Both the position numbers and the translations under genes were made by a program. DNA of 64,000 nt from Monomorium pharaonis (taxonomy: Eukaryota; Arthropoda; Insecta; Hymenoptera; Formicidae), in NCBI RefSeq assembly GCF_013373865.1, contig NC_050470.1:29619585-29683584 (forward strand), given 5' to 3'. The notes below the pieces were generated by a model that was not told the origin of the DNA, did no database searches, and was given only the letters and a program-made list of their open reading frames with translations. Positions 36,732 to 50,491 of the stretch are shown here, one piece after another. How positions within the stretch are numbered: position 1 is the first letter of the stretch; every line of letters begins with the position of its first letter.

Positions 36732-37858
36732 TGTCGACATTTTTTTGTTACAAAATTGCCTGAATTCTTTCAATGAAAAATATTATATTTACCTTTAATT
36801 TCTAGATGCTTTCATACAGTTCAAATCGCTGCATGCATGTTACTTTTGTTTTAATAAATATATATTTAAAAGACAAATATTTATTGTTTTATAAAAATGT
36901 AGATTGAAATAAAGTAGTTCGTAAAATAATACGAAAGAATATTGCACGGGGTTCACAAAGTACATAAAGGTTGCATAAGATTCATGTAACAAATTTCACT
37001 TTCCAGCGTAACTTGCCGTAACGTTTATTGCACTGTGATTCTTAGCCACGGAACTAACGAGAGAAAAAAGAAAAGCACACACAGTTAATCTGACAATCGC
37101 ATTGATTGCGGTGCTTAAAAGATAAAAATGATCACGTGGCGATATGATCGTGCTACATTTACGTTCCAACGAGGACCTATCGCTCCTATTAATCGCCAAG
37201 AGTGCAACGCTGGTGATAATAACATCTTTTTCCATGGCGACATAGTCGCGTCTATATACCAATTACGAATCGGGAAAGATGTCTCTACTCACACGTAACA
37301 CGTCGAGTTATTTACTGCGAGACCGTGCAATATCTCGCGCACAACAACGTCCGCATCCGCCGCGATGCGGACGTTTACCTCAAAACGCCGGCGGTTAAGA
37401 AATAAAAAGATACGTGGGTAGAGATACGGAACCACCAGACGGTTCTCCTTCGTCGTGAAAGGTGAAGAGACAGACGACGACGCGCGAGCGAGGTATTTTA
37501 ATATGACACAATCCTCTTACTACGCTCTACAAAAAGTTTAATATACTCGGTGCTGTCCTGCGGGTTCCTCCCACCTCCCGAAGGAGACGAAAAGGCGGCG
37601 AGGAGAAAGACAGTGCTTAAAACTTTTCGAGAACGGCAATAAGCCATCTCGATGATCCGCACCGCGGCCTTCTCGCTCCCTCTCCCTCCCACTCGTAAGC
37701 TTCCTATAAATCTTCATTACGGTATGCCAAGAAAACGCGATAGAGGCGTAGAACGGGCGGATCGGATAAAGTCAACGGGGCTCGCCCCGATGATAGATCG
37801 ACGAATTTAAGGAAGGAGGAGGCCGTTCTACGGTCGCGCGGTGCGAGATGGTGGAGTT

Positions 37859-37869
37859 CGGCGACGGCG

Positions 37870-37902
<33 letters not shown>
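37859..37902. repeat. (GGC)n trinucleotide microsatellite
   Basis: About 44 bp of GGC/GAC triplets, encoding poly-glycine in the plus-strand frame that crosses it. Confidence 0.9.
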
Positions 37903-38853
37903 GATCGAAACGTCGAGACGAAAAGCAGGGCAACGTCTCGCTACTTCAGCACAAAGCCGTTGCGAACGAGATTTCGGAGAGAGGCCGTAGGCTGGCTCTC
38001 GACGGAAAGCAGCAAGAACGCGCCGTTCTTATCGTGTCTAGCCTCGCGCCTATCTTTCACCTTCTATCAACTTGAGGCCTGCCGATAGCAGGTATAGCGC
38101 GAGTGCCGTTGGAGGGTTGAGACGCAAAATATTCATACTGACATTTACTTTGATTAATGTAACGCTGGAATCTACGTTAAGACTGAATTTGTCATTACAG
38201 AGTTTGAAAATGTACATCAATAATTTATCAAAAATGTAATTATTTTCTCATAATAAATTCCCATCTTTCTCGCAAGCTACATGTCTATTTATTATCTGTT
38301 TCTCTTATCTTCATCCTGCGATCGTTAGATCATGGAAGGAAGAAGGCAATTTTTCGATTCAATTATTCACTTTGGCTGGATTACCAGCGAGCATGCGAGA
38401 CGAAAATTGAATACCTATCCGGATCACCGGATGCGCGTGATGCTATCTGCTCGGACTTTATTTAGGAGATGCCGCAGTGATCCGGGTGGCAGAAGAAAGA
38501 AGGAGGGAGGAGGGATGGGAGAGACCTCGGTGCGTCGCGTGTGTGATCGGCCCCGGGGAGCCACTGAAATCCCAAGACAATCCTTCTGCTCGTCTAGTCG
38601 GCCGGACGTGACGCTTCTTTCCACTCCATTCGGAACGGTCGGCTCGCTCGTGCGAGGAGGTATAATACAACACGCCGAGAATCCGAAACGAGAAACGAGG
38701 AGGGAGGCGAGAACGATTTACCTCCACTCCGGGTTTTACGAGGAACGAAAATCCGATTTCTCATATATGCCAATAGCAAACTCCCGAACGGTCCTCTGCG
38801 CGGACCACCGCATTTCCCTAGACAGTAATTTTAAGGGAGGCTTTACGATCCTT

Positions 38854-38858
<5 letters not shown>

Positions 38859-38925
<67 letters not shown>

Positions 38926-38929
38926 AAGA
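38859..38929. repeat. (GA)n microsatellite, about 70 bp
   Basis: Nearly perfect GA run with two GAAAGA interruptions near the right end. It extends the plus-strand frame 38332-38991 artificially. Confidence 0.97.
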
Positions 38930-41900
38930 ACATGCGGAGTTCATTCGACATTTCCATTACGAAATCACAAATCAAATCACTGGACTTATAAAAGCATACT
39001 GCAGTTTTAATCCTAACTTACTCGACTGTCGCAAGCAATGCGTCTACTCTTTTCTCGGGGGGAAAAAAAAATTCCCTGAGAATTTTCTGATTTGCCAAAT
39101 ATTTTAAACAAAATTTTCGAGTCAAACTAGAACTAGTTTTTGATACATGGAAATCGAATTACTACATAAGATTCATTTTTTACATGGTATATATCGTAAC
39201 AAATCAAAGAAAAAATAAAAAGATATATATAAAATGTTTTAAATAAAATATAATTTTTACAAAATAGACATATTGTCTGAAATTTTGATTTATATTTATA
39301 ATACAATTTATTTCATTGTGTTTCCAAAGAAACACTGGCAAGTTATTTTCGATTGCAATTTTACAAATTTTAATATTCTCGTAATAATCGACAGATCCCT
39401 CATGATAGCACAACTAATAAGGCACACGTCCCTCCGTCGTCGGTGCGATTTGTGCCGATTTTAGTTCATGTAGCTGTGTATCTTTACGTGCGGCGGTCTA
39501 TCTTCCATCAAACACCATCGTACATCAAGGGATGTGACCCTCCCCCGCTGTCGCTTTCCCACTGCTTTCTCTCTCTCCCTCTCTCTCACGCGGAGAGCGT
39601 CGCTGATGAGCTGGGGAAGATTAGCTCCGGCTCTGTTTGGGGAGCTGATTAGCTGGCGGCCCTTTGACGCGGAGCCCGGTCGTAACTCTTGCAAATGACG
39701 ATTCTTACCGAGAGACGCGGCAGATCTCGCCGTTTTTACAAGACGCGCGCACGTGACGCACGAGTCCGCCGCGGAAGCCCTCTTTACGGACGATCTGATA
39801 GGAAGATCGCTATAAGAGATCAAAAAAGCCCTCTTTCTACATCTCTCTCTTTCTTCGCGACACGTCCGTGCAATTTCTAATGATCCCTGTATTAGACGGA
39901 ATTAACTTTCTATACGTCGTTGAAGAATCCTCGAAGACAATAATGATAATAATTGTTTCACGATCAATTTTGCGAGCCGCTTCCTACTCCCGCGTACGTC
40001 CTAGTTCTCTTCGGGGAAGAGAATCGATCGTTACGAACGTAAAGATTTCATTGGCCAATCACGGGGAAGCGAACATTCACTGCTTTAATCTTGCAGAGCA
40101 TGCACGCATAACTTGTTCAATTCGTCATTCTTTTACGAAACGCTATAACAACTGCAAACGATAAAAATTACAATCGTAACAAGTAATCTTTTTTTTTGCG
40201 AGAAAAAACTCGCTGAAGCGTCTCAGAAAATAAAAAACACGTTTTTCAGACAATGGATATTCAATCAAAATGTTGACTGCGCCCCGTTAATTAGAGCTTC
40301 GAAAAGCCTGTTTCCCCCGTGCTCTAAACACCCTTATCAGTCATCGACAACTCATCGACAGGAGACGAGCGCCAGCTTCGAGGTGAAAGGTGCGAATTTT
40401 CTCGGGGCTTTCCCCTCGGTCGAACACCGTAAAGGGAAGCCATCAGCCAGACAGTGTCTCGGGTCCGGAGCTCATACATCAACTTAATGCGCGGTTGACG
40501 GTCTCGCAGTCGTGCGCCACAACACTCCCCGCCGCCCCCTGTCCGTTTACAAGCCCCGGTAACAAACCGAGACAGAGACTAGCCGCGCAATGACTTCCGG
40601 TAGTACTCCATTCCGGAGGAGAATGACGTCGTTGGAGTGCGGGAGGAGGCGGCGGCAGCGGCACTACGTTACCTCTACGCACACAGCCGGGATACATCGG
40701 GAATGCACGTGTGTGTCGGTGGATGCGCGCCGAGGTACATCTCCCCGCGGAAGAGCAACACGCGGTAATCGAGAGAGTGCGGTGAAGAAGACGAGGGAAC
40801 ATTGTGCCCTAATCACTCTATTGTCTGCCCGATGATAGCGATAGTCGTTGGCGGAGAACGACGAGGACAGCAAGTTGTCGTTAGTCGGCTCGTGGAAGAC
40901 GAGACGGGAACGACAACGGCGGCGATTAACGTCCGCTGTCTGATTTTCACGTACGTTTACGTACAAAGAGTTAAAATTGCTAGGAGGACTGCCCTTTGAT
41001 TACAACGCACGTCGTGCCGCGAGGCCCCTTGTCAACTACAGTTAACAAGTAACAAAGAATCGAAAAAAAAAACACTCTTGTCATGTGTGCAGACGTGAAT
41101 GAATCCTACAAGAAATTAGATAATAAAATAAATCTGAAGAATTCCTTATACGTAATCAATAGCTTGTAATTAAACGTGCGCGCGTCTGTAATGTAACGTA
41201 ACGTAAGCATAACGGAGCGTGATAGATTTTTATTGTAAACAAAAACACGAATGTGACGATGCGTTATTTAATTATTTATTTCACTATTCAATTCTCTTAT
41301 AAAATGTATGAAAATATTTTATATATTCGAACAATGTGTACAATGTGCGCGTGTATTCACAACGTCAGTTTTATTCTGCGTCCCCCCTAAATGCCGATAC
41401 CGACTGCGTCCCCGCGCAGACATCAGAGTTTCGTCGCGTATAAAACTCGATGTTAAAATGATAGATCGTAACGCTCGAAGAAGCCCGAATAAAGCGAAGA
41501 CGAGCGGGCGCGGAAAGGAGTCGTTATTTCTCCTTCCGCAAGATTGCGTAACGATGATACAGGGAGAGAAGGTCTGTGCGAGGCAGCCTCGTGTAAAACG
41601 CGATAGGATGCCCCCTCCCTCACCCCGTCCCAACTATCGCCGAGTTTACTCAAAATGCGCGCGTGTCGAGAAAGAAGATCTGTCGTAAAGTACACCTTTT
41701 CCCGGCAGCCGAATCGTCTTTTTCCTCGTTCCCTTGCCCCCTGTCGTATCCCTCGATTATAGTTGTCGCGTGCGTCGAAAACGTTCGGGTGCACAAAGCG
41801 CGTGGGTGTTGCAAGCGTGTTGAAAAGAAGATGGAAACAGGAAAGGGGAGAGGAAGGGGACGAGAGGTCTTAAATCGGACCACCGCGCCGAGGAGCTTTA

Positions 41901-43505
41901 GGCTTTGCCGTTTCCCGGCGAAGCTCCCCGTCTCTTCCTTTTCTTTACCACCCCTTTCATTCCCCTCTCAGCTCGGTCCAAGTTCAAAGACTGTGTTTCA
42001 GCGTCTCTCGGGAAGATACCTCATCATAATCCGATATATTTCGCCGTTTCCAAAGGTTACGACTAGCCTCTTCTCCCCGTTGCGTCGCCCGCACCATTTT
42101 TCCAACTTTCATTTTCCTCCCGTCGTGCCATCGACACAGCCGCGACGAGACGAGACGAGACGCCGCGAGATAGATAAAGCAATTTATCATGTTACAGACG
42201 CGCAAGAAACTGCGTCGAGTTGAAAGGGACTGAAGAGAGTACTACAGCTATCCGTGTAAAGTTAATATAACGACGTAGACTGCAACTATTAATCTTTTAT
42301 CACGACGGACGTGGGCTGAAAATCAATTTCGTGTGAGAATTAATTATGAGTAGTAAGGCTCGGTTCGTTCACTTTCCTCCTTCAGGGTCAATTCCACCGA
42401 GATTTTTCACCTACCTTCGTGCAATGTATTCCCCCTTTCACCCTCCCTCCTTTTATACCATGACTAGAAAAAAATACGAAACATCAAAGTAATCAAAGTA
42501 ATCAATTCTCCTCTTTCAAATTCATACGATTCAAGGTACAATGAATGTTCAAGCGTAACATTATTGGAAAAAAGATCCTATTATACAAAAATTATTATCG
42601 AGGAAAGTTATATTCATATACGAGTATCTTTCGGAAACTATCGCTTTGATCGATATTCCATTTTCGGTTTGTAACGATGGGGTGTGGCGTATACTACATG
42701 CGACCCTTCGATAGGACGTTTCTTCTTCAAGTGTAAAATGGGTTATGAGTATCACAGGCGATCCCATGGCACTAGGGTGCTAAGTCCCTGGCGAAAGAAT
42801 CCGGGGTACAGAGACGAAGAAGGAAGATGGAAAACGAGAAGGGAGGAGAGAGGGAGAGGCCGCCGGGTTGTCTGGTGGTGTCGCCAGAGTGTCTACCGTG
42901 GATCATCGGGGAAAGTTAGCGAGCGCAGAGTCAAGGCCGCAGAGTGCTGCAGCGCCACCGGCTGCCGCCGCCGCCGTCGTCGGTGCCGCATCCACCCTCT
43001 CGTCGCCCCTTGCGTCCCTCAGCCGCCACCGCCCGTGTAACTCGTCGAGAGCCGAGCCACCCCCGCGTCCCGGTATAGAGATCAGCCTGGCCTCGGTGAG
43101 GTTGGAAGGGGTAGGCCGTGTCTATGCTGCAGCGACGGTCGATAGAATCGTCTGCGCGCACGCGCAACCGAATACTCGTCAGCTGCGCCATTGATTCCCA
43201 CTCACCCCCTCTCACTTCTTGCCGCCCGTCCCATCTCGGCAGACTTAAAGAGAAGAGGTCCGTATAAAGGTCGCTAATTTGTGTAACGCAGACTATGAGG
43301 AGCGAAGCGTCTTGATAGAACTGAAAGAACATCTCAAGGAGGAAAAAGGCAAAGGAATAGCAACAAGGGGTCACACGGCTCACCGATCGAGGGTTCGCCG
43401 ACGTTTGTGTTGGAGGCTCGTCGAAGACGAGCGGGAGAATGACCAGGTTCGTCGACTCACACGAGAAAGTACTTTTAGGATCTAGAGATTTTTTTTTCAG
43501 ATCTT

Positions 43506-43530
43506 TTCTCGGGAAAGATTTTTCCGAGAA
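43506..43530. repeat. Short inverted repeat (hairpin) next to an acceptor-like site
   Basis: TTCTCGG-G-AAA and TTTCCGAGAA pair over ten bases with one bulged G and a 4-5 base loop. It lies six bases after a long T-run ending in CAG (43488-43500). It may form a stem in RNA of either strand. Confidence 0.5.
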
Positions 43531-46500
43531 CAAAGGAATAGCAAACAACGAATTTAATAAAATATACTACCTAAGATTCGTTTTATTCGAGTTTATGGCG
43601 CAACTTGAGCATTCATTCAGAATACGGAACAGAACGAGCGCGTTTAATTCGAATTTATGTATGTGCGAATTTTAAGCAGGATCAGCGTTTTGCTGTAGAC
43701 TTTAGAGCTTCCAGAATAGCTCTCTGGAGGAATTTTATGACCGTTGAAGATGCAAGTGTCATAAAGTTGGATCGAAGAGAACCGAGTATCCTGAAAGGGG
43801 GAGATAGATAAAGAGGAAGAACTACGTGTTAATTGTGTCTAGAAGATGTCATTACACTCTCAGACTCAGTTTCATCAATGTAGATTAACGTCTAATTCCA
43901 CTCCCTACATTTATTTTTATCTGTTTTATGTTAAAAATTAAAAGATAAAAAGTAAATTAAATCGAAATAAAATTAATAAAAAACATCAGTAAAATGTCAG
44001 ATTAATATACATTAATAAAATGAGTCTCAATCGTCACGGACAAACAAGAAAATGACTAGGTCACTTCTTTAACTTTTGTGAGAAAGCTAGAGACTGAGTT
44101 TAACGGAGGTCATAACGCTCGAAAACGATTGCCGAACGGAGCAAGGGAAGTTGGCAAACCCCTCGAAATGTTCAAAACAGCGTATCCAGCAGAACTGAAG
44201 AAACTTGCGGGAAAAGAATCATTGTATGGCACGCGTCAATTTAAGATCAGCCGAACGATGGGCCGACAGACCACTAAGATCTGACTAAGGGTGAGAGACC
44301 GGATACGGTCAATAATTTCATGACCGGAGCCGGGAACTGTGCGGTATTGATTCTCGGTCGACAACATCTCGTCTCTATCGCACACCACGGTTCCTCCTCT
44401 TTCATGTAACTGTGGAACCCGGACCTTCCGAATTCCTATTGCATAGTGCGCCCCGACTCTTTCTGTCCCTCGCCTTTGAGCTCTGCTGACCGTTCCGGAT
44501 AAATTATTCGGGACTCTCTGCGAATCTAGCGATAGGAATACAATTCAATATACGGCTCGGGATAAAAGTACCGAAAGGGAACAACGATGACTTCCTGGAA
44601 ACGTTGAATACTTTTGCCATCGACATTATTTCGCAAAGAATAAATCGCTGCTGCCACCTCAGTTAGCTGCGTGTCGCTCGACGCTCGTCGGGTTTACGTG
44701 TGTTCTTTAAGCGCGACGAATGCAAGAGTTTTCTCGAAGTTACGCGCGCAATGTCTGGGGCCGTCTGGAACGAATGACGGGCGTACGAAAGACGTGCGTC
44801 TGAGAGAGAAGCGACGCGAAACAAACTCAATAAACTTAAGCTAACGAGCGAGTCACTCACTTCGAGCGGCATCTCTCAGCATTTATCCTCCGTGGCAGTC
44901 ACTTCACACTTGTTATCGGGTCTTACGGAAAGCAAACGTCGCGTATAACAGCGAATAAACGATCCATCTATTTCACCTTAAAGCCCGAAAGTTCTCTTCA
45001 CGGATACGCTCGTTCAAAACTTCTCACGGAACTCCTGATCCTGACGCAGCAAGAATTTACTAGTCGCGAATGCTAAAAGTACCTGGAGGAGTGGAAAAGC
45101 AGCTGTTGTGACGTTAGAAGTCAACGTTAGGAAAATTGCCCTGAAAAATCTCCGCGTTATCGAAAATTACTCTTTTTCTTTTTTAACGAAATAATTGTAA
45201 ATTCTTACGTTATACGATAATCGATCGGATTAAAAGATCCTATTACACTGAATTTTATTACGAGCTTCGCAAGTACTTCCGCGCTCTATATATACCGCAA
45301 GCTTCCATTTCTCTTTTCTCTCCATTTTCTCCTTCGTCTCGATTACCGTTTTCGAAACAAATAGCCGCGGATCTCGACGAAATACGGCAGCCGCGTTTCC
45401 ACTATTGTATCAGTGGCGACGAGATACCAGGCTGGGTAGCCGAAGCCGCGGTTTTGACATTCCGCTGCCGTCCCGGGCCATCAACCTGCCAGGGGTTGCG
45501 GCTAATGTCGTTGATATTCAGGACTCAAAGTGCGAGGGTCGCGTTAATGTCACGGGAGAGGGTTCGATGTCCAAGAGGGCTGCGTGCGGTATCCACCCCG
45601 TGCGGCGGACATCTCGGTCTACCAAGGGACGAGGGAAAGCACCGAGGATTGGCCCGGGGATCGCCCGGGTACGAGCTCGCGCGAACCACACGGGGTAACC
45701 GAAAGGGTTGGCTGTATGGACGTCGCTCGGATGTCGTCTGCGAGTCATTGTCCCAGACATCCGCGCTGCGTAGAAAAAGAAAAGAGACAAACGGACGGCT
45801 CGTCTCGCAACGCGAATTTACCTCGCTTTCAGCCTTCAAGATAAAACGAGACTGATATCTCTAACTGTTAAACGGACCGAGAGAAGGCTCGGCGCGAGAA
45901 AGATTTGGTCGTACTAAAGTTCGCACGAGTGCCTGGCCCCTTTTTTGCGATTCTCAAGCAGTCGATGTAATCTATCGAGAAATGTGTGGGAACTACGTGA
46001 GAAAATATATGTGAAAAGAAAACGAGAGCATTCTGGATGTGGATGAAACGTTCTTTTCACTGCATGGTCCTTTTGGGATTATGGAAGAAATTGGACGAAA
46101 TGATTGTAACTTCTTAAGACAGTATTTCCGATTATCTTTACTAAAAGAACAATAGAAAAAGACATTAAATAAAATTTAATGTCACTAATAAATTAAAGAA
46201 TTTATATTAAAAATTATTATTCTATCAACAAAATTAAAATAAAAATAATTCTAAATTAAATAATACATTTCGATAATCGGAAGTGATGCAGCACGACACA
46301 AGAATATTTAGCATTATCATTTCTTATCAAGCGTTTTCGATTTAATATTAAATTTAATATCTACAATGAATAAGCCATAGCAGTTCTCGATCGACGTTCT
46401 AAAATCAGTTTTCTAATCTTCGAAAACCGGTCGTAACACAGATAGCAGCGATGTATCATTGTGCGAGAAGAATTCGTTCAGTACTGAAATCGCCCCCGGT

Positions 46501-47090
46501 TAGTCGTAAATTTGGCCGATCCTGGATGCTTCCAATATCGACCATTGCCATCGCCACCACCCCTGGCCGTTCGTTCGCATCCACAAACCCAGCCACCACC
46601 CCTTGCCCTTGACATTCAGTGTTACGAACGATTACGAGGCCGAACTTTCATCCCTTGTAACGACGTCGTCTAAAGTTTAAATTGCACCCTTGCTAAAACG
46701 CATCATCACGAGCGTGAAAAATATTTCCTATCCGATCGCGCCCTAATTACATTATTTAGTACTATAACCAAATATTAAATTAAGAGAAACAGAATGTGTA
46801 TCCTAAATAACTTCAAAGCTCAATCAAGTTATTTACTCTGCATCTAATATACTTCTAATATATTTTAATACCGAAATAAAATCTTTCTTTACCTTTCTAT
46901 CACTTTATGTAAAAAATATAAACATAATTCACAGAGACTTATAAAATCTCATATAAAAGTCTACAGTGCAAAAAATATCTCAAATCTCTCGATAAGCGTT
47001 CATTATATTCAGAATGTAAAATTAACAATTAAAACTCGACGCAATACGAAAGAGGTACTCTATAATTTACGATTTATCGAGGAACGTCTC

Positions 47091-47118
47091 GTTTCTCTCT
47101 CTCTCTCTCCCTCTCTCC
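47091..47118. repeat. (CT)n microsatellite
   Basis: Short CT run with a CCC interruption, noncoding; it lies in the putative intron after 47215. Confidence 0.8.
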
Positions 47119-47214
47119 TCGCGTGCGTCTCGGTAGAATGCCCACGGTATTTCACGGATGGGAAATATCGGCGGCCAGAAATACGAGTCACGCAGGTTAT
47201 ACGACGGTACATAC

Positions 47215-47575
47215 CTGGGACACCGTGCTTCCTGCCCTCCAACTATCTCTGGCACTTCGGCCAGGAGAGGAACGGGCGGCTCCATCTTGGCGACTTTAAT
47301 AGGATGCCATTCCGCTGGTCCGGACAATGCGCAGTACCACCCGGCGGAACCTTTAGGCCCGCTATCGCTGCCGCAGACGTTCCACCGTGTGAAAGTAATG
47401 AAAATTCGGTGGTAATCTCTCTCATGCCATACCGCGCCTTTCGAGATATATACAGGCCTCACCCAGAGCTATCGTGAGCTAACTTTCGATTATAAATGTT
47501 GGATATGTCGGACTCAACATTTTTTAGAGCATCAACGGCTTCTTCAAAGAGTTCGATAGTCGCGAGATTGTTATT
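47215..47575 (-). CDS. Candidate exons of an unidentified gene
   Basis: Two adjoining exon-like segments on the minus strand. 47367-47215 (153 nt) runs from acceptor TGCGGCAG to the consensus donor CCCAG|GTATGT and is open throughout (DSGPKGSAGWYCALSG, then EVPEIVGGQEARCP). A 95-nt intron with GT-AG ends (donor CTCTGG|GTGAGG at 47463) would join it in phase to an open frame from 47575 (IELFEEAVDALKNVESD, NIYNRKLAHDSS), which looks like an amphipathic helix. An in-frame TGA lies just before 47575 and no ATG follows, so either an acceptor near 47548 or a start at the internal ATG 47285 (GCCAAGATGGAG context) is needed. A possible last exon begins near 46963 and stops after seven codons. No family recognised. 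Confidence 0.3.
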
Positions 47576-48924
47576 TCAATCACAATGATAAACTAAAAAG
47601 AGAATCGGATAAGTATCTTATCAATGTGTACTTGTTAATATCAAGCTGCTGATAATGGTAGGACGATAACTATGAATAATAGCCAATATTGAACCGCCAT
47701 CAATATAGCGTATATGTGTGACTTGACTTTCTCTCACGATTATCCGCTGACAATTAACGACTTTGGCCTTTTCTCTTAGATTTCCCGGGGACTCACCTCG
47801 CGTTCCGAATCGCGCAATTATTTAGAGTTGCAGTAAACCGCGCAGTTTTATTAAATGCTAAATCCGATAATCTACAGCGACTTTTACGATCGAAGGCTAA
47901 AATCTCTCCGAGTCCGAGAGAAACGGCGATCTACTCGCGGTTGCGATTGTTGATCCCATCACATACTGGGGAAAATTGCGTTCTGCAGTATTTCACGTTG
48001 AACAATATTTCATCAGACGGCGCCGAGTATTCTATTTGCGCAATAATAGGTTCGCCGTCGAGACGACTCCGTTCACTCGTTCGTCGCGGGCGGCGAATGA
48101 TTTCCATCGACCGGTTACCTATATCTCGCAGTTTCCCGCGCGATTATGTGCAAATACGCGTTCAGTCCATCCGACGATTGGCCAAGTTAGGCCGCTCACG
48201 CAAAATCGAAAGGTCGACGTGCCTCGCCGCATGCGTGCGCGCGCGCCTCCTCGTGGGAACGCCTCGTCGGAATGATTTTCCTCTCGCGGACAGTGCGTGT
48301 GATACCTGAAAGGGAAAGCCCGCCGCGCGTCGTGCTTGCTTCTCGCCACTCTCGGCCCGAAAAGCGTTATATTGACCTCCCGCAGGCAAATTTCAACGTT
48401 CGCGCCCACGAGCGTCGTTCCTACCCGGTCGGCCTTATAACCCCCGGTAATAGCATAATAAATCTACCAACTTTTCGCAGCGCTCCCCCTCGCAAGCCGC
48501 AGCGCGACGATGCTTAGAGGTCGTTTCACGCGAGCGACGTTTCCGCGCCATTCCGGCATAAGGTATGCCGAGGACACTATTTCACTAGGAGAATTTATAT
48601 CTTAATTACCGGTACGCACCAAAGATACTTCAGTCTTTAAACAGTTACGGGTGCTGAACTTTCTCTATCAATCATCTCACGTCTCTCTCGTTCAGTTAAC
48701 AGTCGTTAAATACTTCATCCGTTACGTCGACCCGACCGTACGTCGCACGCGGCAGGTGAGCTGGATAAACGGAGAAATTATTACGGAGAGTTATTATTTG
48801 CGCATATTTGTAATGCAAACACGCCTTCGTTAACGCTTCGCAGCTTGCAAGGAAAGTTTTCTCGAGGTATCCCTCCCGAATGCGAATATACACGGCAAGT
48901 TTGGAATAACGCCGGCAATAACCG

Positions 48925-48948
48925 ACGTGCGCGCGCGCGCGCGCGCGC
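48925..48948. repeat. ACGT(GC)n alternating tract
   Basis: A 24-bp unbroken purine-pyrimidine alternation, mainly GC. A likely Z-DNA former. Confidence 0.9.
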
Positions 48949-50480
48949 TTTGCTGGAGGTCCGCGTTTGGCACGAAGAACGCAGACGGATCGATCCATTG
49001 TGCCACAAGAACCAAATCACCGCGCGTAACGCCTCGTATTCCAACTATTTCTCTATCAGGGTCTCCCCTTGCGCGCCCGGACTCCCCCGTAGGGAGACAG
49101 CGGGGAGAAAAAGCCGACGCGCGCAGACACCCGCTTGAACAAAGACGCGCGCGAGCTGCTGCGGTGGACCGAAGAGAGGAGAAGAAACGGACGAGAAGAA
49201 GGAAAAGTGCTATCAGCCGCGAGGAAAAAATGTGCCCGTCCGTAATAAGTTTCCGCTTACCTCGCGCGCGCCATTCTGCATTAATTACTTAGGATACCAA
49301 TGCCGACAAAAATCTGCCGACTACCTAGGAGCCGCAGCACAGCAATTACGTTGTACACGAGAACACCAGAGAATTCCACGCGCGATGGAAATTAATGTCT
49401 ATTCTAATTACAAAAATCCCAGTGTTAAAAATTCGCGCAGAAGACGTACTAGTCCGTAATTTTCTGCGTTTTTAAAAGTCCAGACCCCGTAGAATGTAAT
49501 CTTATCTAAATGTTTAACTAATTTTTGCGTACATATCGTATACATTCCGTCCGTACATATAATTAATTCGTTATTTATCGGCTAGGAATTTTCGAGAATA
49601 GTCACTCGCAATTTCCTGCAGGTTAATTATTTCCTCGCGTTTGATTTCTTTATTTTTCGCGCCATTATTTTATCTCCTCGAAGCGCCGAACGCATAATTC
49701 TAGCTAGCACTTACGACGCCACCGTTTCACCACGAATAAACCATCCAGCTTGGCGGGAGGAGGGGGATGGAGAGATTTCCTCGCGATATTGCAACAGCGA
49801 CGCTTCGTGAATTTTAATATTCGACGCGGCACACTCCTGCGGCGCTCGGCATCGATTCGCCGATGCAAACGCAAGTTTTTTTCCCTCAACGAGATTACAG
49901 AAAATACGAAATTACGTACGCGAGTATAGACGCTCGCGTAATCGGCAACAGAGGTACCACAGTATCGGTCCTGAGCGATTCTCGAGAAAGGGAAACACGG
50001 ACGCCGAAGCGTTTTCTCGTTTAAGGAGAGCACAAAAACCGGTCGTCAACGGACGAGGGGAAAACCCGTAAAAGGCATATCTCGAGAGGCGTTTCGTTGT
50101 GACTTCGTACTACGTGTTTCACGACGAAAACGGAAACGGTACATCGTGGCATCCACACCGCCATAACTTTTCATCTATAGAGCAATTGTGTCTAGGTTGA
50201 GAGCACCCCCCTTGTCCCTTCTATCGAGCACATATGCGGATTCTCCTTTTTGCTTTTTAGGAGACGCGTCAGACCAATGATACGACCGCACGAGAAGGAA
50301 CGACATTTGTCTCGCCGATTATAACTCGTTTCTTTCTGTCATTCTTTCCCCGAGGTCGGTCCTTCCATCTTCCCTTTTCCCGACGAATGCTTGACCGCTC
50401 ATTGTTTCAGCCGCGGCAAGAGCGCTTTGTCTCGCGAGGCCACGATTTGTCAGGACGCGACGCACGGCAGGAAGTGAGTT

Positions 50481-50491
50481 CCCCCCCCCCC
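50481..50491. repeat. Poly-C homopolymer, 11 bases
   Basis: Eleven consecutive C residues; length may be imprecise in assembly. Confidence 0.85.

Larger units (their letters stand above)
36732..47214. other. Noncoding mosaic without recognised genes
   Basis: Contains a GCG-triplet tract (37859-37902), a long GA microsatellite (38859-38929), an AT-rich stretch (39.05-39.4 kb), CpG-rich stretches (40.3-43.4 and 45.35-45.85 kb) where frames on both strands stay open, a plus-strand acceptor-like site with hairpin at 43.5 kb, and AT-rich sequence at 43.8-44.0, 46.1-46.3 and 46.7-47.0 kb. No domain was recognised in frames such as 38332-38991 plus, 41663-42223 plus or 42931-43548 minus. Confidence 0.55.

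Noticed and set aside
38332..38991. 219-codon plus-strand gene
   Set aside because: Its end is a GA microsatellite translated as Arg-Glu, and other frames are also open in this GC-rich segment.
45405..45855. Genes in the multi-frame open block
   Set aside because: Two plus frames and two minus frames are open together, as expected for CpG-rich, stop-poor sequence; no splice-bounded exon stood out.
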